Shown here in pieces: positions 11,942-25,488 of a stretch of 64,000 bases of DNA. The notes beneath the pieces are model-generated. The model was not told the origin of the DNA. It saw nothing but the letters and a program-made list of their open reading frames with translations, and made no database searches. The stretch comes from Rhabditoides inermis (Eukaryota > Nematoda > Chromadorea > Rhabditida > Rhabditidae). Every line of letters starts with the position of its first letter. Positions within the stretch are counted from its first letter, which is position 1. The translations under genes and the position numbers were made by a program. Location of the stretch: NCBI GenBank assembly GCA_963966185.1, contig CAWZYM010000339.1:78501-142500 (forward strand), read 5' to 3'.

Positions 11942-12133
11942 TCAGTCGCTCGCCGGCTCATCCTTCACACAACGAAGCGAGACAGACTGGAAAGGAAGCA
12001 GGATCATAAGCATCATAACTATAGGATGATATAACAATAATAGTAAACGATAAGAACTTTGTAGTAGATGATAATACATGGAAGGAACGCGGAGAGGCGA
12101 GAGGGAAGACTGGAAATGGGTGGTAGGGGAAAG

Positions 12134-12185
<52 letters not shown>

Positions 12186-13190
12186 AGGGGGAGAGACAGA
12201 CTAACAGACTGACAGACGGATAGACAGCGACAGAGGAAGAGAGAGATGGAGAGGGGGGGGGGGGAGAGGGAGGGAAAGAAAGAAGCGAACGCTCTCCTCT
12301 CCACTTCCATCCGATGCGTTCACTTTCTGGGATCAGAGCACCGGAAAGTCATTGGATATGAGTCTCGGTACACGGCATACCTGCTTCCGTCCCTCCTCCC
12401 TCTCCTCCTCCTGCTCCTGCTTCTCTCCCTCCACCTCCTCTTCCATCTGCCCTTCTCCGTCTACCACAATCTTCCCGTCCGGCAAATCGAGGCTGTACAT
12501 TGTGACACGTGACAACATCTGACATCCACCTACTCACCTTCTCATCCTCTCTCACTCCAGTCTTTCTGTGCGTAGTGGGGGAAACACCTAATGAGTGACT
12601 GGCGGACAATCCGCGCCATCTGAACAGTATCACTTTCCTCAGAATCCACGTGCACTTTTTATATTGGGGTGTTAGTCTCTTCAAACCACGTCATCCGAAC
12701 ATCTTGGAACTACCCCAGAACAATTGTTATGAACCTACGAATGTCTTTGAGGGCGGACATTTTTTTCCAAAGATATTGGCAGCGCCGCCTTCAACCAATC
12801 ATCCTCTGAAACGTACCTTCTTCTTTCCGGTGCGATCGATGAGTGTTGAGATTACTCTTGTCTGAAACAACAATACGTATCCTTTGCTCACCATTTGAAT
12901 GGATAGACTCACCATTGAATAGTCTGCGGCAGTTGGAGCAGCGGAAGCGCATGGGATTGGGGGATCGTCTCCATTTTCCTCCTCCTCTTCCTCCTCCTCT
13001 TCCACTCGTCGCTGCTCCACCTCCTCCTTCCTCATTCCAGTATCCTCGTCTTTCCCGGAAATAGTTTACGATCAATCGATTCAGCACCCGTTGAGCCTAC
13101 AATGAAGCAACACAATTCTCTCTCACACATCTTCCTCGTGCCTCCTCCTTTCCGCGCTCTCTCGCTGCCGTCGCTCCTTCTTCCTTCGCC

Positions 13191-13238
<48 letters not shown>

Positions 13239-13756
13239 ATCCACATACAAATATTGTGTGAAGCTTCGTGACAATGTACAACCACGAATTTGCTCACCTC
13301 TTTCTCGTCTTTCCCCTCCTCCTCCTCCCTCTCCCTTTTCCTCGGTGGTTCTCCAATCTCGCGAAAAGCGAAACCTGAAACATATACAGGCAAACATGTA
13401 ATGTGAAACTATCATACTTGATAAATGAAGATCACTCACTTCATCCCTGTCTCCGTCCCCGCGCACCCGAGCAGTCGACTTCTCCCTTCCTCTCGTCTCC
13501 TTCTTCCGACGGCAACACTCGACACACCATGCATCACATATCGATCGATACTCGCTGTCTCACCTCAGTCCATCTGGTTGGAATGCCCTCTCTGCCTCCT
13601 CTCCACTCAACACTCGCACAGAGTACGTACCAGTACTGATCAGAAACTGGAAACAAGTATAATGAGAAGTGGAATGGGAAGTAGACTGACCTCTGTGAGA
13701 GCTCGCTGTGCAGACTGCGCAACTCGAATCAACAGATTCACAGTATCGTCACCCAT
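11942..13756 (-). CDS. Unrecognised acidic protein, multi-exon
   Basis: Exon-like blocks on the minus strand with good splice signals: 13691-13756 (starts ATG, MGDDTVNLLIRVAQSAQR), 13564-13635, about 13304-13370 (FREIGEPPRKREREEEEGKD), about 12930-13095, 12817-12861 (TRVISTLIDRTGKKK), about 12588-12650 (DSEESDTVQMARIVRQSL), 12381-12518 (SLDLPDGKIVVDGEGQ then a Glu-rich run), 12291-12326 and 11942-11986 (ends CVKDEPASD, TGA). The last three join in phase 0. Some middle junctions do not keep one frame in my reading, so exon borders there are uncertain. The composition (Glu-rich, KR patches, no membrane segments) suggests a nuclear or cytosolic regulatory protein, but I do not recognise it. Introns carry (GA)n and (CT)n tracts. 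Confidence 0.45.
12134..12186. repeat. (GA)n microsatellite
   Basis: Pure GA dinucleotide run within an intron of the minus-strand gene at 11942-13756. Confidence 0.95.
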
Positions 13757-14116
13757 CTGGAAAGAAACACAATACTTTTCAAGACACAGAAAGAGAATAA
13801 CGAAGAAATCAACGATTCAATAACATTCCATAAACGAAACACCAACAGTCTCGCGAGCGATTCAGATATCGATTACTCCCGTTTCAGGCTCCCGCAACGA
13901 TTTCTACCGCGCAAAAGCGATTGGTCATCATACCACTTTTGTTCACTTGTGAATTGCCATGAAGGGAAGACGAGAGGGAGATAGGCGGGAGACATAAAAA
14001 AGGGAATGACACATTTTACTACAACTACGGGACACAAGTCTCTATCAGATCACTGTAGATAAGGAAAAATAGGGGAGAAATGGAGGATGCGCCTCTCCTC
14101 TCCCTCACAGTCTCCT

Positions 14117-14223
14117 TCAGTGCATGTGTGGATTGAGGGCAACCATCAGCCGCAGTCTCTCCTCCTCTGCCACTCGCTTCTCATCCTCAGCCCAAAAACG
14201 CTCAAACTCCAGCTGCACAGCAC

Positions 14224-14266
<43 letters not shown>

Positions 14267-14817
14267 CCCTCCCATCCCTACCTTGATCTGCTTCGGTTCC
14301 CTCGCCCCCGTCTCCTCTCTCCCTTCCTCTTCCTTGATTGAGCTGGCTGTGGATGCACCACCGTCGAAGTCACCACGCAGTCCTCAGTGTTCGACGCATC
14401 AATCTGATTGTGCCACTAATCAATCGATAATCAATATTCAATAATCGAATCAATCGACAATCACCAATATATAATCAATCATCAATCCCAAATCGTAGCA
14501 TTGGAAAGCTCAATGATATAGTCCATCACTATCAATCGGTTGCCCTGCCTTCTCCTGCCAATTAATCAATAACCAATCAATACCCACCTGTTGAATTTTT
14601 AGTATGAATTAGTATCAGTTCCCTGAACGAAACCCTGAGCTATAACAACGCAACGCATAATCCAGATGTTGGCTAAGATGAACTGCACTTACAGAACCAC
14701 TTCATCCACATCTCTTTACTTCATCCCACCTTGAACATGTCCGCGGTGATGATCTTGAAGGCCTCAGTGACCTGCTCGCCGGTGGCGCCGCCTCCGGGCG
14801 GGCTCTCCTCCGCGCAG
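14117..14817 (-). CDS. Unrecognised acidic protein, C-terminal exons
   Basis: Three minus-strand blocks: 14730-14817 (ATGEQVTEAFKIITADMFK), 14282-14382 (GASTASSIKEEEGREETG then PKQIK) and 14117-14212 (LEFERFWAEDEKRVAEEERL, ending NPHMH and TGA). The last two join in phase 0. The 14730 exon joins only if its reading frame is offset, so an intervening exon or different border is likely. An upstream stretch at about 14818-14865 could encode DDARAGLAKAAIDITQL, a plausible helical segment. The C-terminus is a charged helix. I do not recognise the family. The gene is divergent from the gene starting at 14966, so the roughly 100 bp between them may hold a shared promoter. Confidence 0.45.
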
Positions 14818-14965
14818 CTGGGTGATGTCTATCGCGGCCTTGGCAAGTCCGGCTCTGGCATCATCAGAAAAAATGACGTTGAATCACGTGGCAAGCAACA
14901 GACGGCACGGCGAAGCGGGAAAATAAAAACACGCTCACTGTGTCATTTCCTATGTGTCATTTCCA
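14818..14965. promoter_or_regulatory. Possible bidirectional promoter region
   Basis: The short interval between the first visible exon of the minus-strand gene (about 14817-14865) and the ATG at 14966 contains an E-box CACGTG at 14886-14891. There is no clear TATA element. The call is inferred from divergent gene arrangement only. Confidence 0.3.
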
Positions 14966-16560
<1,595 letters not shown>

Positions 16561-17453
16561 TAAAGTTCCCGCCATTTCTCCAGTTCAAATATCCCCGCAC
16601 CTTTCGCGCTCCATAGCTGTCTTTGCATCGGTCGCGCGCAAGCAGTACAAATAGGAATGTACTGAAGCGATCAGTGATGGATGCTCTGGCCATGAGACAT
16701 GATTCAAATCTTCTAAATTATGTGCCACACCCTATGTAGCATGCTTGCACACAAATTGTGCTCCTGGAGAAATGGAGAGGACTTTACCATGTTTGTTTCT
16801 TTTTCCATGTAGTTTGTGGTGTCAATACCTAAAATGTATCTCGCTATGTTTGTTTTTGTGGCTCATATTTAGTTGTGATGCGGTAATTATAAGTTCAGTT
16901 TTTTTCTTTGAATAAATGTTCAAAAACCAGTATTTGTTACTTGTTTTATTGGTTTCAAGATAGGCGGTCATGATTCCGATGCTTTCTATTTTTTTTTTGT
17001 AATATAAGCGAAGAAAGAGAATTGTGTGTATGTGTATATGTTTGTGTCGGCCATCAAGACGGAAACGTCGATGTCAATACCTAACATTTGCTTTATTATT
17101 GTTCTGTTTTTGTTAATGGAAGTAGGATCACAAAACGTTTATCAGATATTCCCTTGATTCTTTCGGTGATTTCGATTCGTATTCATTGTTATGTTATCAT
17201 ATTTTAGTTTTCGCTCAACTTTTTTGTTTCGCTTCTCACATTATTTCGTGCTTTTGTCACACAAAATGAAAAGGAATCGCAACCGCGGCTCATGCGTTCT
17301 TATATGTCGTGTTATGATTTGATTTGATTTGTGTTATACGAATGACTAGCTAGTGAATTGATGTGGGCGGTACAAACATAATAGAACAAACAATTACCAT
17401 TTGGAAATAGGAAGCAACTATGTACTCTTCGCAATGCTTTGCGTGATTTGCAG
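16561..17453. other. 3' UTR and intergenic, AT-rich
   Basis: Contains the AATAAA signal at about 16911 for the upstream gene. The remainder to 17453 is AT-rich with no supported exon, until the acceptor TTTGCAG before 17454. Confidence 0.7.
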
Positions 17454-20400
17454 GCTTCGCCACCGATCGTGACTACCACGACGGCTGCGCTCGCTCCAGG
17501 CGGCAGCGCAACGGCAGTGTGTCGGTGGACCCGGACGAGGAACTGGAGGCGTGGGAACGGGGGACGCGACCACGACGTCAACTTCGAGATCGACAGCCTC
17601 CCACAGGTTTTGCTTGTTGTCGTTTATGGATGGTAAATGCACATTGTTGTGGTGCGTGCAGCCCGAGCAGCGTCCTTACCGGAACAACGGAGGGGGCTAT
17701 GCACAGCACAGCGGGCAGGGCGTGGAAGAGGGAGGCCCCGCTATTACCAACAGACGCTTAGAGGGACTCACCTCCAACGATCGTCAGTGTTTATTTCAAA
17801 ATCAGTATCATTTTGAATGATGTTTGTTTAGGTCGGGGCAGTGGTGCGGACCAGTGTGGCTACGGAAGTGCGGGAGGGACGGGCGGCTACCAGCAGGGAG
17901 GAGGAAGGGGAGGGGATACGCTGGAGGCAAGCAGAGGCTCTCTGGTCAGGATTTCACTGAGGACTGATTTCACTGACAGTGATTGCATTCGCTTCTCTTT
18001 GAAGACGTGGTAGAGGTTTGAACAGTAAATGTTGTAGGTGTGTTGGATGTGGTAGGCGTGTTACAATCTATCGGTCTATGTTTAAAAAAACTCTCGTTAC
18101 ACTAAATCGGCTTTGCGTTATTCAGACTGGCAGCTGACTCGTTCTGGAAAGCAGGGAGGAGAAGGAGGACAACCACAGGGACAGGGAGATCAGAAGGTGT
18201 ACGAGAATAGCAACTACAAGCAGCAGGCGGCGAGAGTGAGTGTTGGTTGACTTATTGTATACTCAGTATTAGCTTGTTTGCTTGCAACATGGAGGAGGAC
18301 CGGGCATGCCTTCCGGACCCCCGCCCACTCCCGGAGAAGGAAGGGGAGGAAGACCGAGGGGGACAACAACCGTTCGGAGCTGGACAGCAGGGACAGCACT
18401 GGACAGCAGTATTGTTATCTCGGTATATTCATCACAAAAGAGATGATATGAGAGGGATGAGGTCTAGCGTGGGCGAGTAGATGTGATTGCTGTGTTAAGT
18501 GTTCGTCCAACACCCGTCCATGGACCCCAGCAGCCGACGAATGCCCCCGCCGGATACCTGTCGGCGTGAGTCGCTTACTCTTGTTTGATTGTTTCCGTGT
18601 CACCTTTCCTGTTTAGATGTAAGGCGCAGGCGCCGCAGATGACTGTCTCGCCGCCTTCGGGGGTAAGTGATTTTGTGTTGATTAAATGATAAAGTGATTT
18701 ATTGACTGCATGTTCAGCACATGCCTGCGCAGATGATGGTTCCCGATCCGCGCTTGTGTGCCCAGCACCAGCCGTCGACTTTTGTGCCGCATGTTTGATG
18801 TGTTGTAGGGCGGGTATGTGATGCCCCAGCAGAGTGTGCCTGCCGGAGCGTCGCCCAGCTTCCCCACTCCAGCAGGTCCCCCAGGGTCAGTATTGATTAT
18901 TGATTGATTCGGGTTATTGATTGATTGCTTGCAGGACAGGCATGCGGCGCTCCTCCGCAGCAGGGTCAGTCGACGGCTGGCAGCCAGCTGCCGACGCCTG
19001 CTTCCCAGCAGGTGGTGAGTCCTCAGGAGAGTCGCCGTTTCGAATGGATGCCAAGCACCCTCGGTCTGACTCGCCCAGCCCTGCTTCCATCTTGCCTCCC
19101 GATCTCACAGTGCCACTTGGTTGTTTCTGTAGAATGCATGTCCCATCTCTTCTAGCCGTGTTGTTCCGTCGATGCAGGGAGGACAAGGGGAGGGGGAGGC
19201 GCGCAGGCTGTGCTCCTGCCCCCGCATCTCCACCCCCAACACTACCACCAGCACATGGCTGCCCAGTCGGTCCACGCTGCGCAGGCACAACACATGCCGC
19301 CTCAGGCCCAGGTACGTTTCCATAACACCTGTTTTGTGTTTTGTGTTGTGGTCGGAAGTATGTACGTGTTATTTTTTTAGCACGGGTACGATGATATTCG
19401 CTTTGACGGTTTATTTAAGTGATTGATTTTGTTTAGATGTACATGTATGGTCAGCAGCAGCAGCCGCAGCAACGGCACTACCAACAGCAGCAGATGCAGC
19501 ATGATGTGCGGGAGAGGGAGGAGGGGAGAGAGGGAGGGAGATGATGGGTTGCTTTGCAGGGGCAACATGGCCACGATGGTCCGCACCCGGGCATGAAGCA
19601 GCGTGGTCCGAGGCAGTTCGTGCCTTCTCCCGAGCAGTTGCAGCAAGGTCAGCAGGGGAGGGGCGGGCGGCCCTCACGGACAGCCCCCGCAGCCATACCA
19701 GCCACAGTCCGCGGTCGCCCCGCCACAGGGTATGGGATGAGGGAAGGAGGGGGATGGAGACTGACCTACTGCTTTCAGGCATGCCTCCGCGGGGCGCATG
19801 AGCTCTCCGCTCGGACGCAGTTTTTACTCATCCCTATACTTCTAATTTATTTCTCCCCTTGTCTCTCTCATTTTCCTTGTCCATCGCCCTAATATGCGGA
19901 CGGCTTGCCTCTCTTGTCAACCGCCGTCCGCATGAGAGGATGAATTATACGATAAATCGGGCAAATCAGGTTGTGTTAGCGGTTTGTATCAGGAAAGCGA
20001 GAAATGTTTGCAACATTTCGATATCTCTATTGTTGAAGAGAGAGATGAGAGAGAGAGAGAGAAAGATGTTTTTACAATCGTTAATTGTTAATTGCTAAAA
20101 CTTATTAGTTTTACAAACGTCATCAGTAGCGTCGTATGTCGATATTGATTTCGCGCGCATTCTTTGTTTACATGTTTGTTTTATATTGTTTCATCTCTAC
20201 AATGTTGTTGCTTTGTGGGTAGGCTTCCTCGTGTGTCTGCGATGGTGCGTGGCGGAGAAGCGGTACAAGAATGGCGCTCAGCCGCCGCTCCGACCCTCCC
20301 AATCGACTGGGATCGCAACGACTGCGAGGTAGTCGGCGAGATCGTCACAATCACACAGGTGTGTCTTTGTTGTGTATAATGATTATCTTTGTTTTTTTGT

Positions 20401-21800
20401 TACCCCATTTCGTTCAGAATGGTCGTTCCGATGTGCCGGAGGTAGTGTATGTGGGCGCGCCCGCTGCTGCTGCGCTCCTCGACATCAAGCACTGGCCCTC
20501 CGACGGCGAGACGGGCAGGGCCATCAGAAGATAGTGCAGATCGCACCGCAGCACAATCCCGCACAAGCCGCGCCTCCTTCTGAACAGGTATGGTTTGTAG
20601 TGGTAGTTCATGTTGTACTGTTCTGTTTTAGGTTTTAGAACTACAATGCACCGGCGCCCCACGATGCGCAGGCTGTGACTGTGCAGGTATTTGAGTAGCG
20701 GCCGAGTCTCTTCGAAACTGCCTTGCAAACCCCTGCCAAACTAAAAAAAACTGTATTTTGTGTGCGTGCGTGGAAGACCTGTTTCGAAAAGACTGATCAC
20801 ACATTTAGTTTTCTATGATCTGAGTTTATGGATTTGAGATTGAGGCGGGGCCGGTACCATGATGACATGCCACGATGCCGATGCCCGTGGGCTGGGGGCG
20901 GTCCTCCTATCGCACTCGACCCCCCTTCTGTCGAGGTGAGCCGCACGAACAATCATTAAAATCAATTTTATTGTTCCTAATATTTGTTTATTTAGACCAA
21001 CTCGCTGGCTGCTGAGGACGAAGAGACTGGAGCAGTGCGGGGGGGAAGCTGATCGAGAAGGGAGAGAGGGAGGAAGAGGCCGAGAGCGAGACGAGCTTCA
21101 ATGTGAACTGTTTGTTCATTCGGATCATTTTCAACATCATGATTGTTATTATTTATTTGTTTGATTTAGGCCCAGCAGGACAAACCGGCCGTTGGATTCA
21201 CCCAGCACACCCAGATCGCACGCAGTGAGTGGCGATCGATTGGTTATTGATTGGATTGATTTATTGTAGGATTCTGGCTGTGGGAAACGACGATTGCATG
21301 CTGGTTGGAGAGCTGGTGCCGAACACGAGGAGCCGGTGCGTGGATATTAATTCGTTATCGATGTATGGATGGATTCCAGATTGCACCGGACAACGCGGAA
21401 GATTGTGTGGTGATGAAGACTGTGGTCCATCCGGGGCGGGCGCAGACAAAGAAGAGGGCAAGGGAGGAGAGGATCGACACGTCCCAAGAGAGTCAAGGTG
21501 GGATGTTGTTGTTGTTGTTGTTGTTGTTGTTGTCATTGTGATTGTTGTTGTGTATTGTCTTCCTTGTAGACGGAGTTGGAGAAGCTGCGTGAAGAGGAGA
21601 CTTGCCGGATGGACGAGAAGGCATCGGAGCGAGAAGGCATCGGAGCACACCCGACTCTCCTCCCTCTATCCGCAGGTATACGCTGTCGGTTGGAGATGGG
21701 ACGGCGACAACAAGCGACTCGTCACATTCCATCTCACATGCCTTCTTCCAAACACCCACGCAGTTGGCACTCTGGCACCGTAAGATTAAGAGGGTGTGAG
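17454..21800 (+). CDS. Gly/Gln-rich, RG-containing protein, probably RNA-binding; frame partly disrupted
   Basis: The first three exons (17454-17606, 17662-17782, 17832-17944) keep phase and encode RDHDVNFEIDSLPQ, PYRNNGGGYAQHSGQGV and GGTGGYQQGGGRGG, with RG/RGG-like repeats. Further exon-like blocks follow at about 18126-18235, 18535-18565, 18617-18662, 18809-18892, 18936-19016, 19170-19313, 19438-19506, 19559-19650, 20222-20358, 20419-20535, 20998-21110, 21170-21225 and 21270-21340. They encode Gln/Pro/His-rich segments such as SPSFPTPAGPP, HLHPQHYHQHMAAQSVHAAQ and MYGQQQQPQQRHYQQQQ. Not all keep one frame. At 21039-21045 a seven-G run puts TGA directly downstream, and changing its length restores KLIEKGEREEEAESETSF. 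The locus is either a decaying copy or carries base-calling indels. The composition suggests a low-complexity RNA-granule-type protein. The family is not recognised and the 3' end is uncertain. Confidence 0.4.
21505..21550. repeat. (TTG)n microsatellite
   Basis: About ten GTT trinucleotides, probably intronic, between two coding-like blocks of the Gly/Gln-rich locus. Confidence 0.9.
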
Positions 21801-22895
21801 AGCAACTGTACTATAGTGTTCTACTATACTTTATCTTGTGGTGGTTACTGTAGATTAGTTTCAGTACCGCCTTGCTAATTTCACCGACCGAACGCGTTTG
21901 CTAGGCAAGAAGTAGAAGTGTAGAAGGGAGAAGAAGATCGGGATACGGTTAGTACTCACTATGACTATGTGTTATATGCACGTGTTTTGTTGTTTCGCTT
22001 AATTTACTTGTGTATTTACTATTTATGGTGATGATCATTCTATGGATGAGTATAGATGATGTCAGAAGCTCCTTGTAATAAATTGTTATTCAATTCGTTG
22101 TTTGATTGTCGTGCATATTTGGTTTTATTACCAAGCAGTCGTTATATTGATTCATCGCATGACTGATTGTTACGAGTCGTGTCATTTGTCTATCCACTAT
22201 GCCATCGCCGCTGTTACACAGCTCGAGCGATTGGAGTGACAGGCCGCAAAAGCAATCCACACGGTTTAGCTCCAAAATTTGATACGTAAATATTTCGAAA
22301 CGTATGGCCGATTCTGTGAATTTGAAAACGGTTTTCGACTAGTGACCTCCTAGGGTATCTTTGATACCCTAGGAGGTCTTGGTCACCACCGGCTTGTGAT
22401 CTAAACGACACTCCTTGTGAGTGAAGGAGCATTGCTCGCACGTGCCACTCACTTTTTTATAGTTGTATGTTTGTAACTATGCGGAATCGTGTTGTAACAC
22501 TAAAGTAACAGTAAAATCTGAGACTTAACTTTAGTACATCAGGTGGACGGAATGTACTGATCATTTCTGCTCACTACATGTGCTCGGTTAGGTGTTCTCT
22601 CAGCCCAACTGCACGATGGGAGTCGAACCCACAGCACTAACCAGAAGGCTAGGCAACCACATAACCAGCACGGGACATGGGCTGATCGAACACCGAACCT
22701 ACACAATACCCAAGCGAACGAACATAACACTCAGTTTTAAAACATATTTGTCAAATCAATCATCTATGATAATTATTCTATGTGAGCTCTACTACATCAT
22801 CTACTAACTGTTCGTGAAATATACTATTCACACGCTGGAGCTCATTTAATCTCAATCTCGATTTACAAACACTCACTCTCAATATCGGCGGCACG
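21801..22895. other. Intergenic, with a tRNA-like SINE fragment on the minus strand
   Basis: At 22605-22690 the minus strand contains TAGCCTTCTGG (A-box-like) and GGTTCGACTCC, an exact Pol III B box. Only about a dozen bases separate them, too few for a real tRNA, so this is a truncated tRNA-derived element. The rest of the interval has no supported exon, apart from the hairpin at 22344-22378. Confidence 0.5.
22344..22378. repeat. Perfect 16-bp inverted repeat with 3-nt loop
   Basis: GACCTCCTAGGGTATC (22344-22359), then TTT, then its exact reverse complement (22363-22378). The core AGGGTATC...GATACCCT would form a very stable hairpin on either strand. It lies in an intergenic, otherwise AT-rich stretch between the Gly/Gln-rich locus and PUF60. 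Confidence 0.95.
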
Positions 22896-22899
22896 AACA

Positions 22900-25248
22900 A
22901 AACAGCAAACGCGACGTTCACAGTGCACAGTCACACACCGAGCACCGGGAGGAGGCACGCTGGCGAGTGCGCCGGGCGGAGGGCGGCCACGAATCCGCCC
23001 AAGCCACTGCGACGCGACGGCGCTTCCGGCGAGCCGACTGCTACTGCAAAGAACCAGTTCCAATCACAACTCTGTTTGGCCGTATTTTGTGACTGGTGAC
23101 TGGTGACATCACCAATCAACTGCACTACCTTCCCAGGCGACGTTGGTTTAACCCAACATACGCCCGTCCACACACCCCACAACTAACTCATAATCAACAA
23201 CCCACGAGGTTCTCCAATGGCTAGTTGCTGTGGGGGTGACGGGGATCAGGAGCGGGGCGATCGCCTTGACTGGAGACAGTGCCGCGGGAGGGGGAGTGGC
23301 TGCCGCGGCGGGACTCTGCGAGCCATCAGTCACAGCCAGCTGACCAGGAGACTGCGAACCGGCCGTGGCGCCCTTCTGAAACTAAAGCATCCTTTTATGA
23401 GTACAGCACCATCAACAACCCACATCCCATAAACGTTACGTTACAGAACCTATTAGCACCATCATCATTCCAAATTCATAACGACGCCCTACTCAACTTC
23501 ATCATTTATGCAACGTCAACCATTCCATTTTGTTGAATAACAACAACCATAGATACACAATATGCACAACACGATACGGCTCGCTCGGCCGCTCTCCCTC
23601 CCATCCAATCCACTCAGTCAGTCAATCAGTCATCGCACCCGAGCTATACTTGGCCAGTCTAAACACGCAACGTTCGAATCAACCACCTGGATCTCGGTTG
23701 ACTGGATCTGCGCAGTGACCGCGGCCGCTACAAGGGCCGCCGCGTTCGGCAGGTTCAGTGGCCCGCGGGACTATCGCCGTCAGGGCGTCCGGGGGAGTGA
23801 TGCACCGACCCACCTGCAAAATGTGAATGAGGTGTGTTCTCATGCAACACCAACTAAGTTCCGCTTCTTTTCGGCCTTTCGCTTGGCCCACCCACTCACC
23901 CTGAGGAACTGTCCTCCGAGATCGAACATGTTCATACCGGCAATCGCCTCGTTCGCTGAAGCAGCGTTGGTGAACTCAATGTAGCCAAACCCACTGAAAA
24001 ACATATCCATGAATGCGTGATCGATACTTTTCACTGACCGATGGCTGCCTTTTCCGGTGACTCCCTGCCGAGCCAACTGGCACTTCTTAACTTCTCCGAA
24101 CGCCTCGAAAACACTCTTCAGATCAGACTCGGAAAGGCCGGGGTGCACTGACGAGACGTACACCTGCAAAGTGCAATTGAGAACGTTTTATTGCACACGA
24201 ATCGCAAATTTTTCATAACGTCACCGACAAGATGAACATGTTATACATAAAAAACATGTACACATATAAATAAAATATCGAACTGCACGGCATTTTGTAA
24301 AAAAATACACGTATTTAGCAATGTATTATAAGTACAAAGAATGAAATATACACTCCACTGACCCTGTGATAGAGTTTGGCCTCATGCTGCACCATGTCGA
24401 TGATCGGACCGGCTTGCGGCATGTTCGACGGGCGACCGACCTTCAATGAGAACATCATACATCGTTCTTCACTCTTTGAGAATTTACAATGGTATGCTTA
24501 TCTTACCAACCTTGAGGTTCCCGCCTCCCATGAGCACCCCGTTCATGGCCTCTTGACAGAGCAGCGCCGCCTCCGGAACGTCGTACTTCAGTAACGCGAA
24601 GCCCTTGTGCAGCTGGAAAAACAGAAATGTCCTATCTGAACCAAAGTTTGAGCGGCAGGAGTAAAGAAATCGCGGACCAATTGAGCTTAGTGAACTTTTA
24701 CAGGTCCGAAAACTTATGAGAAACAGAAACATAACAGCGTATATATTGCACATGAAACAATATACAAACAACAAACGCACCCCTGTCGCGTTGTCGTAGC
24801 TGTGATTGATGCTTTCGGTGGGACCGAAGCACTCAAACGCTTTGCGCAGCATATCTTCGCGAACCTGGAGAGAACAGGTAAACAAACGAGAAAGTAAACA
24901 ACCTAGCAACGTATTCCAAAAGATTATAACGAAACTAAACTTGTGTGATTGGTAATGGTAATCTTCAATACATGCCTCGAAGGAGATGGATCCAATGTAG
25001 ACGCGTCCCATGAGCGATATGGCCTGTGCGTACATGGCTAGCAGCTGCAATAGCAACGGGAGGGGGAGCCGCGGGGGGAGCAGAAACCTCGGCAGTTCCT
25101 GGATATGTTTAGGTTAGTTATAACATATCAAAGGTACAGAATTATCCATAGATGAAACAGATGTTCATGAAGTTTAATTTGTTTGAAAACTGTACCCACC
25201 ATTCTCGAGTGGGGCCGCCATCTCAGCTTCTGTGGCGTTTTCACCCAT
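22900..25248 (-). CDS. PUF60: PUF60 (poly-U-binding splicing factor), two RRMs present, third RRM absent
   Basis: Exons on the minus strand: 25200-25248 (ATG, MGENATEAEMAAPLENG), about 24976-25044 (or to 25098), 24781-24864, 24511-24612, 24363-24440, 24039-24163, 23900-23993, 23687-23813, 23202-23375 and possibly about 22960-23043. RRM1 shows GRVYIGSISFE, LRKAFECFGP, KGFALLKYDVPEAA and LKVGRPSNMPQAGPIID. RRM2 shows VYVSSVHPGLSESDLKSVF, GFGYIEFTNAASANEAI and MNMFDLGGQFLRVG. These match PUF60/half-pint closely; it binds polypyrimidine tracts with U2AF in 3' splice-site recognition. The Ala/Pro-rich linker follows (LPNAAALVAAAVTAQIQ, SPVKAIAPLLIPVTP). Exon 23687-23813 is one base too long, so its two halves are in different frames. 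The C-terminal UHM-type RRM3 is not found down to 22000. The intron ending exon 24976 uses a GC donor (GAG|GCATGT). Confidence 0.85.
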
Positions 25249-25488
25249 GTTTCAAGTTTATTCTGTAACGTTGTAAAAATTAAAAACGAAAAAAATACAA
25301 CGAAGCAACAAAAAAAACAACCAAAACAAAACAAGAAAAAATCATAATGCTCCGCTTCCGTGACATAAATGGTGTTCCATGCACAAACAATGTGACGTAT
25401 CGCGCGCCAGTTTCAAAATTTTCAGTATGTAACTATTGTTTTGTCGTGATTCATAGTTGTTTTTTTTCAATTTGAATGACAAGGACCC
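25249..25488. promoter_or_regulatory. Upstream region of PUF60
   Basis: AT-rich sequence immediately 5' of the PUF60 ATG at 25248, containing an A-rich stretch (25280-25345) and no coding block. Presumed promoter and 5' UTR by position only. Confidence 0.3.

Noticed and set aside
22605..22690. Functional tRNA gene on the minus strand
   Set aside because: The B box is perfect, but the A box is only about a dozen bases away and no acceptor stem pairs, so it is a SINE-like fragment.
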